From contig JBBIVO010000036.1 in NCBI GenBank assembly GCA_037439685.1, forward strand, positions 1 to 17,511: a stretch of DNA of 17,511 nt, in the 5' to 3' direction. Both the position numbers and the translations under genes were made by a program. Position 1 is the first letter of the stretch; the number at the start of each line of letters is the position of its first letter. This DNA comes from JAGTRB01 sp037439685. GTDB lineage: Archaea > Thermoproteota > Bathyarchaeia > TCS64. The notes under the pieces were generated by a model. That model did no database searches. It saw only the letters and a list, made by a program, of their open reading frames with translations, and was not told where the DNA came from. Positions 14,790-17,511 of the stretch are shown here, piece after piece.

Positions 14790-14815
14790 GGGGCGGGGGA
14801 GCCTCCCCCATCCCC
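14790..14815 (+). terminator. Strong GC hairpin after nop10
   Basis: GGGGGA (14795-14800) and TCCCCC (14804-14809) form a perfect stem around a 3-nt loop. GGGG (14790-14793) and CCCC (14812-14815) extend it across a small internal mismatch, for about 10 base pairs, nearly all G-C. It begins 7 nt after the nop10 stop and is followed by an A-run, not the T-run usual for archaeal termination. It could protect the operon mRNA 3' end or slow polymerase; the terminator role is inference. Confidence 0.5.
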
Positions 14816-14821
14816 GCAAAA

Positions 14822-14829
14822 AGCTTTAT
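14822..14829 (+). promoter_or_regulatory. Candidate TATA box for the 121-residue hypothetical gene
   Basis: AGCTTTAT lies about 30 bp before the ATG at 14857, so the mRNA would be leaderless or nearly so. It follows directly on the GC hairpin, which separates this gene from the nop10 operon. Confidence 0.5.
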
Positions 14830-14856
14830 CTTGCAAATGCATCCTCTCTCTTTGAT

Positions 14857-15222
14857 ATGTTAAGGAGCTACATCAAGCTGTATGGCCCTCCGATTCTGGC
14901 GGCGATAAGGGCCCTAGAGTCCGTCGCCGTGGAGATGTCGAGGTCCGTGGAGCTCAGGTTCAGTAACCGGTGCATCCCATACCCTAGGCCGGGGCAGGAG
15001 GCCCTCGAGTGGCAGAGATATGTGGAGGGGCTGAAGCAAAGCTACGTCGAGTGTTACGAGCCCGTGAGGCTCATAAGCGACGCCCATGAGATGCTAGGAG
15101 AATATGACTTCTTCTTCGAGTGGAATAAGAGGCCGGATATTAAGCAATTGATGGAGCTGATAGGTAAGATCGACAAAGCTTTGACAGGCCTAGGATGCCT
15201 CTATACGATAACGACAAAGTGA
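14857..15222 (+). CDS. Hypothetical protein, 121 residues
   Basis: I do not recognise the family. The protein looks soluble and mainly helical: an amphipathic N-terminal stretch (IKLYGPPILAAIRALESVAVEM) and a long C-terminal helical part (KQLMELIGKIDKALTGLG). Cysteines occur at 39, 66 and 114, not in CxxC pairs. Aromatic and acidic residues cluster at 83-90 (YDFFFEWN). There is no signal peptide and no clear membrane span. It looks like a real gene because codon use matches its neighbours, a TATA-like element sits at the right distance and T-rich tracts follow the stop. It is monocistronic and convergent with the ABC transporter genes, so context does not suggest a role. Confidence 0.75.
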   Translation: MLRSYIKLYGPPILAAIRALESVAVEMSRSVELRFSNRCIPYPRPGQEALEWQRYVEGLKQSYVECYEPVRLISDAHEMLGEYDFFFEWNKRPDIKQLMELIGKIDKALTGLGCLYTITTK

Positions 15223-15247
15223 ATTTAAAGCCCAAGGACTTCTAACA

Positions 15248-15313
15248 TCCTTTTACTATATTTCAAAGATCTGGGGAGACCTTGAGGGCGGTCATCTAAT
15301 TTTTCTCTTCTTC
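15248..15313 (+). terminator. T-rich tracts, likely terminator of the hypothetical gene
   Basis: Two pyrimidine-rich tracts follow the stop at 15222: around 15248-15263 (ATCCTTTTACTATATTTC) and 15299-15313 (ATTTTTCTCTTCTTC). T-runs are the usual archaeal termination signal. They lie in the 137-bp space between convergent genes, in which nothing else is seen. Confidence 0.45.
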
Positions 15314-15359
15314 CATGCTCCTGTGGGAATGGCCGGGGCTCCGGTCGGCTGAGGGCCTG

Positions 15360-16244
15360 CTAGTGGACGACTCCCAGTCTGTGGAGCTCCTCCCTAAATA
15401 CGGTTAGGGCTCTCTTGAGGCTTAGCTGCCTCTCGACATACTGCTCCCCGCTCAGGTCCCCTCTCCTCAGCTCATCCTCCAGCCCCGCCAGCTGCCCCTC
15501 TATCTCCTCTATCCTCCTCCTCAGCATATCCGCATATGTGACGGCCGTGTCCCATCCTCGCCATATGGGCTCCAGGTCACCCCTTATGGCGCCATCCTGT
15601 ATCCTCAGGATCCTACCCGCAGCCCTGGCCACGGATGGGTCATGGGTCACCATTATGATGGTCTTCCCGAACTCTCTATTCACCCTTGATAGGTAATCCA
15701 CCACCATCCTTGCCGTTGAGGTGTCCAGCTCCCCTGTCGGCTCGTCTGCGAGGATGAGGGGCGGGTCGTTCGCTAGGGCTGCCGCTATGGCCACCCTCTG
15801 CTGCTCCCCCCCGCTAAGCTCTCCGGGCTTGTGGTTCATCCTCTCCCTTAACCCGACTATGTCGATGAGCTCCTCAACCCTCCTCAGCCTCTTAGACCTT
15901 GGGACTCCGAGGGCGATCATGGGAAGCTCTATGTTCTCGGCGGCCGTCAATGTTGGGATCAGGTTCATCGTCTGGAATATGTGGCCCACCTTTGCCCTCC
16001 TATACTCCACCAGCTCTTCCGGCGTGAGGCTCGTGACCTCCAAGTCGAAGGCCTTCACGTATCCAGCGGTCGCCCGATCCAACCCTCCCAGGATGTTTAG
16101 GAGGGTGGTCTTGCCCGAGCCTGAGGGGCCGATTATCGATATCATCTCCCCCTCTTCAACCTTCATGCTCAGGCCCCTCAGGGCCTGTACCTCCAGGGAC
16201 CCGATCCTGTACACCTTCACGAGGTCTTTCACTATCAATGCCAT
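15360..16244 (-). CDS. ABC transporter ATP-binding protein, MacB/LolD/FtsE type
   Basis: Powers a type VII-like (FtsX/MacB) ABC system that moves or extracts substrates or transmits force across the membrane. The 294 residues contain Walker A GPSGSGKTT (39-47), Q-loop Gln91, the signature LSGGEQQR (143-150), Walker B LILADE (163-168) followed by PTGELD, and switch His201. LEVQALRGLSMKVEEGE is typical of this subfamily. Residues 230-294 are an extra C-terminal tail with helical, charged heptad-like character (RRRIEEIEGQLAGLEDELR) not found in standard MacB/LolD ATPases of about 230 residues. The ATG is preceded by GGAGGAG on the minus strand. The permease gene ends 16 nt upstream, so they form one operon. 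Substrate unknown. Confidence 0.95.
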   Translation of the reverse strand: MALIVKDLVKVYRIGSLEVQALRGLSMKVEEGEMISIIGPSGSGKTTLLNILGGLDRATAGYVKAFDLEVTSLTPEELVEYRRAKVGHIFQTMNLIPTLTAAENIELPMIALGVPRSKRLRRVEELIDIVGLRERMNHKPGELSGGEQQRVAIAAALANDPPLILADEPTGELDTSTARMVVDYLSRVNREFGKTIIMVTHDPSVARAAGRILRIQDGAIRGDLEPIWRGWDTAVTYADMLRRRIEEIEGQLAGLEDELRRGDLSGEQYVERQLSLKRALTVFREELHRLGVVH

Positions 16245-16260
16245 CCGTTCTCTCCTCCAT

Positions 16261-17511
16261 CTATTCCTCCAGGCTCCAGATGGGCTTGGCGGATGCCCGC
16301 CTGGCCGCGGTGAGGATGGGGATAGCCAAGGAGAGAAGGATCAGCCCTATGATGGCGGCTAGGTTTAGCTGAGCCCCTGATGGAAAGGCCATCCGCCTCT
16401 CTATTGGGGCCTGGGAGATGGAGTTGAACATCTCCGTCTCCCCCTTCAGCAGTATGTAGCCTACGGCGGATCCGAGGAGGAGGGCTAAGAGGGTGGAGGA
16501 GAGGTGCTCCACGGCCAGGACCGAGGTGAGCTGCCTCCTGGAGAATCCTCGGATGGCGAGGACGACCATCTCCTTCCATCTATTCTTCAGGCCTGTCGAG
16601 ACGACCAGGGCTACCCCCACCGATGAGATGATCGCGGCTATGTAGACGCCCATCTCCTCTATCCTGCGGGAGCCGGTTAGGAAGATGTTTGTGGAGGCCT
16701 CCTTAACCCTCAACTCGGCGATGTCAACCCCCTCGATGTTGGGATCCATCCCTCGAACCGAATCGCTGAAGGTGGTTGGGTCGAGGCCCTCCTTAAGCCT
16801 AACTAGGATCCTGACCTGTCTCACATCGGCCTCCTCGATCCTGTTCAGGAGGGATAGTGGGACATAGGCCGTCGGGTTTTGGATGGTCCAGCCCGTGGGA
16901 GGCCTCCTCCCGAAGAGGCCTACTATGAGCAGTGGGTGGGCCCTCGCCCCGGTCTTTATCAGCATCGTGCCGTTAAGGTTGATCCCCAGGGCCTCCGCTG
17001 CTCCCCTCTCCAGCATCGCGGAGAGGTCTGAGGCGGCCATCCTCTCGAGGGGGTCAGCCCCCTCCATCCAACCCTCCTCGGTATATGCCACTTCTCCCCA
17101 CCTGTGGGGGTCTATCGCCCTTATGGGTATTCTGCCCAGGGCGCTGTCCGCCTCGAACCATGCCTCGACGGCGGCGCCTAGGACCCCCTCAAGCCCTGCG
17201 ACCCTCTCAGCGAGCTCCTCCGCCCCCCTCATCGAGTAGAGCCATATGGAGGCGTCCGCCCCCACCGTCATCCTGATGGTGCGGGCCATGAACTCCTCGG
17301 AGCTCGCTGCGCTGCCAACGATGGATAGGCTGTAGCCCACTATGATGGCGACCATGAGGGTTGAGGAGGCCACCCTTCCCAGGTCCCTATGGGTCCTGAG
17401 GGTTGAGAGGGATGAGAGATCGCCGATGATCAACCTCGCGAGCCTGCCGGTCAGTTGGTGGAACCCCGTTGAGAGCTGGATGAGGAGCTTGATGGAGCCG
17501 TAGAGGAACAG
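16261..17511 (-). CDS. FtsX/MacB-like ABC transporter permease, C-terminal part (5' end outside window)
   Basis: Membrane partner of the ATPase. The frame is open to the right edge, with 26 further codons before the TTG at 17433, so the true start lies outside. Counting from that TTG, a hydrophobic span at about 23-44 is followed by a large non-membrane domain (about 47-250), then three spans at about 255-280, 302-328 and 354-374. The last three, with GFSRRQLTSVLAVEHLSSTLLALLLGSAVG, are the classic FtsX core. The piece before the first span (RLARLIIGDLSSL) resembles the linker of permeases with two FtsX cores, so the full protein is probably much longer, roughly twice this. Possible roles are export, lipid or lipoprotein handling, or signalling to the cell surface; none can be chosen from the sequence. 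Confidence 0.9.
   Translation of the reverse strand: MFLYGSIKLLIQLSTGFHQLTGRLARLIIGDLSSLSTLRTHRDLGRVASSTLMVAIIVGYSLSIVGSAASSEEFMARTIRMTVGADASIWLYSMRGAEELAERVAGLEGVLGAAVEAWFEADSALGRIPIRAIDPHRWGEVAYTEEGWMEGADPLERMAASDLSAMLERGAAEALGINLNGTMLIKTGARAHPLLIVGLFGRRPPTGWTIQNPTAYVPLSLLNRIEEADVRQVRILVRLKEGLDPTTFSDSVRGMDPNIEGVDIAELRVKEASTNIFLTGSRRIEEMGVYIAAIISSVGVALVVSTGLKNRWKEMVVLAIRGFSRRQLTSVLAVEHLSSTLLALLLGSAVGYILLKGETEMFNSISQAPIERRMAFPSGAQLNLAAIIGLILLSLAIPILTAARRASAKPIWSLEE

Noticed and set aside
15721..16362. 213-residue open frame on the plus strand opposite the ABC ATPase
   Set aside because: Antisense to strong ATPase motifs; Ser/Leu/Pro-rich shadow with no homology that I recognise.
1..17511. 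CRISPR array, insertion sequence, toxin-antitoxin or phage genes
   Set aside because: No regularly spaced repeats, transposase motifs, terminal inverted repeats or phage-type genes were seen on either strand.

Overview
This is archaeal housekeeping DNA. The evidence is an information-processing set found together only in archaea: hypusine-modified aIF5A with deoxyhypusine synthase, SRP54, eukaryote-type ribosomal proteins (eL21, eL42, eS27), RNA polymerase subunits Rpo4 and Rpo11, TFS, PCNA, heterodimeric primase PriS/PriL, GINS, aIF2-alpha, Nop10, Dph2 and the exosome subunit Csl4. The sequence is visibly G+C-rich, uses AGG/AGA for most arginines, has very tight spacing and often starts on TTG or GTG. 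I would guess a TACK-group archaeon, possibly Bathyarchaeia-like, but the phylum is inference. The 13-N run at 3204-3216 points to a scaffolded draft or metagenome assembly.

Layout, left to right. (1) 3-1544: the C-terminal part of an STT3/AglB oligosaccharyltransferase that begins outside the window. (2) 1545-1896: a long, mostly AT-rich intergenic stretch with a small fold-back region. (3) 1897-3286: aIF5A followed by the enzyme that modifies it, deoxyhypusine synthase; the N gap lies near the end of the latter. (4) 3389-5933: SRP54, eL21, Rpo4 and a DUF655 RNA-binding protein. (5) 6000-9474: uL16, Dph2, Csl4, Rpo11, a DUF99 protein and TFS. (6) 9531-14783: PCNA, PriL, PriS, GINS, eL42, eS27, aIF2-alpha and Nop10; the last six form a near-gapless operon. 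(7) 14857-15222: an unrecognised 121-residue protein behind a strong GC hairpin and its own promoter. (8) 15360-17511, minus strand: an ABC-exporter ATPase and a FtsX-like permease cut by the right edge.

The left and middle parts make and modify translation machinery: hypusine on aIF5A, the diphthamide pathway for EF2, ribosomal proteins, SRP targeting and Nop10 for rRNA pseudouridylation. Transcription genes (Rpo4, Rpo11, TFS) and RNA decay (Csl4) are interleaved with them. The replication module sits directly against ribosomal protein and initiation-factor genes. This replication-translation linkage is known from archaeal comparative genomics and is seen here in a compact form. The right end is a separate transport locus facing the other way.

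I found no CRISPR array, transposon, defence locus, tRNA or rRNA, and no convincing undescribed system. The most useful observations are a probably spurious N gap that can be closed by eye to restore deoxyhypusine synthase, a Nop10 gene that seems to start on CTG, a 15-bp tandem duplication that builds the eL21/Rpo4 junction, an evenly spaced triple-CxxC zinc module in PriS, and a very strong GC hairpin after nop10.
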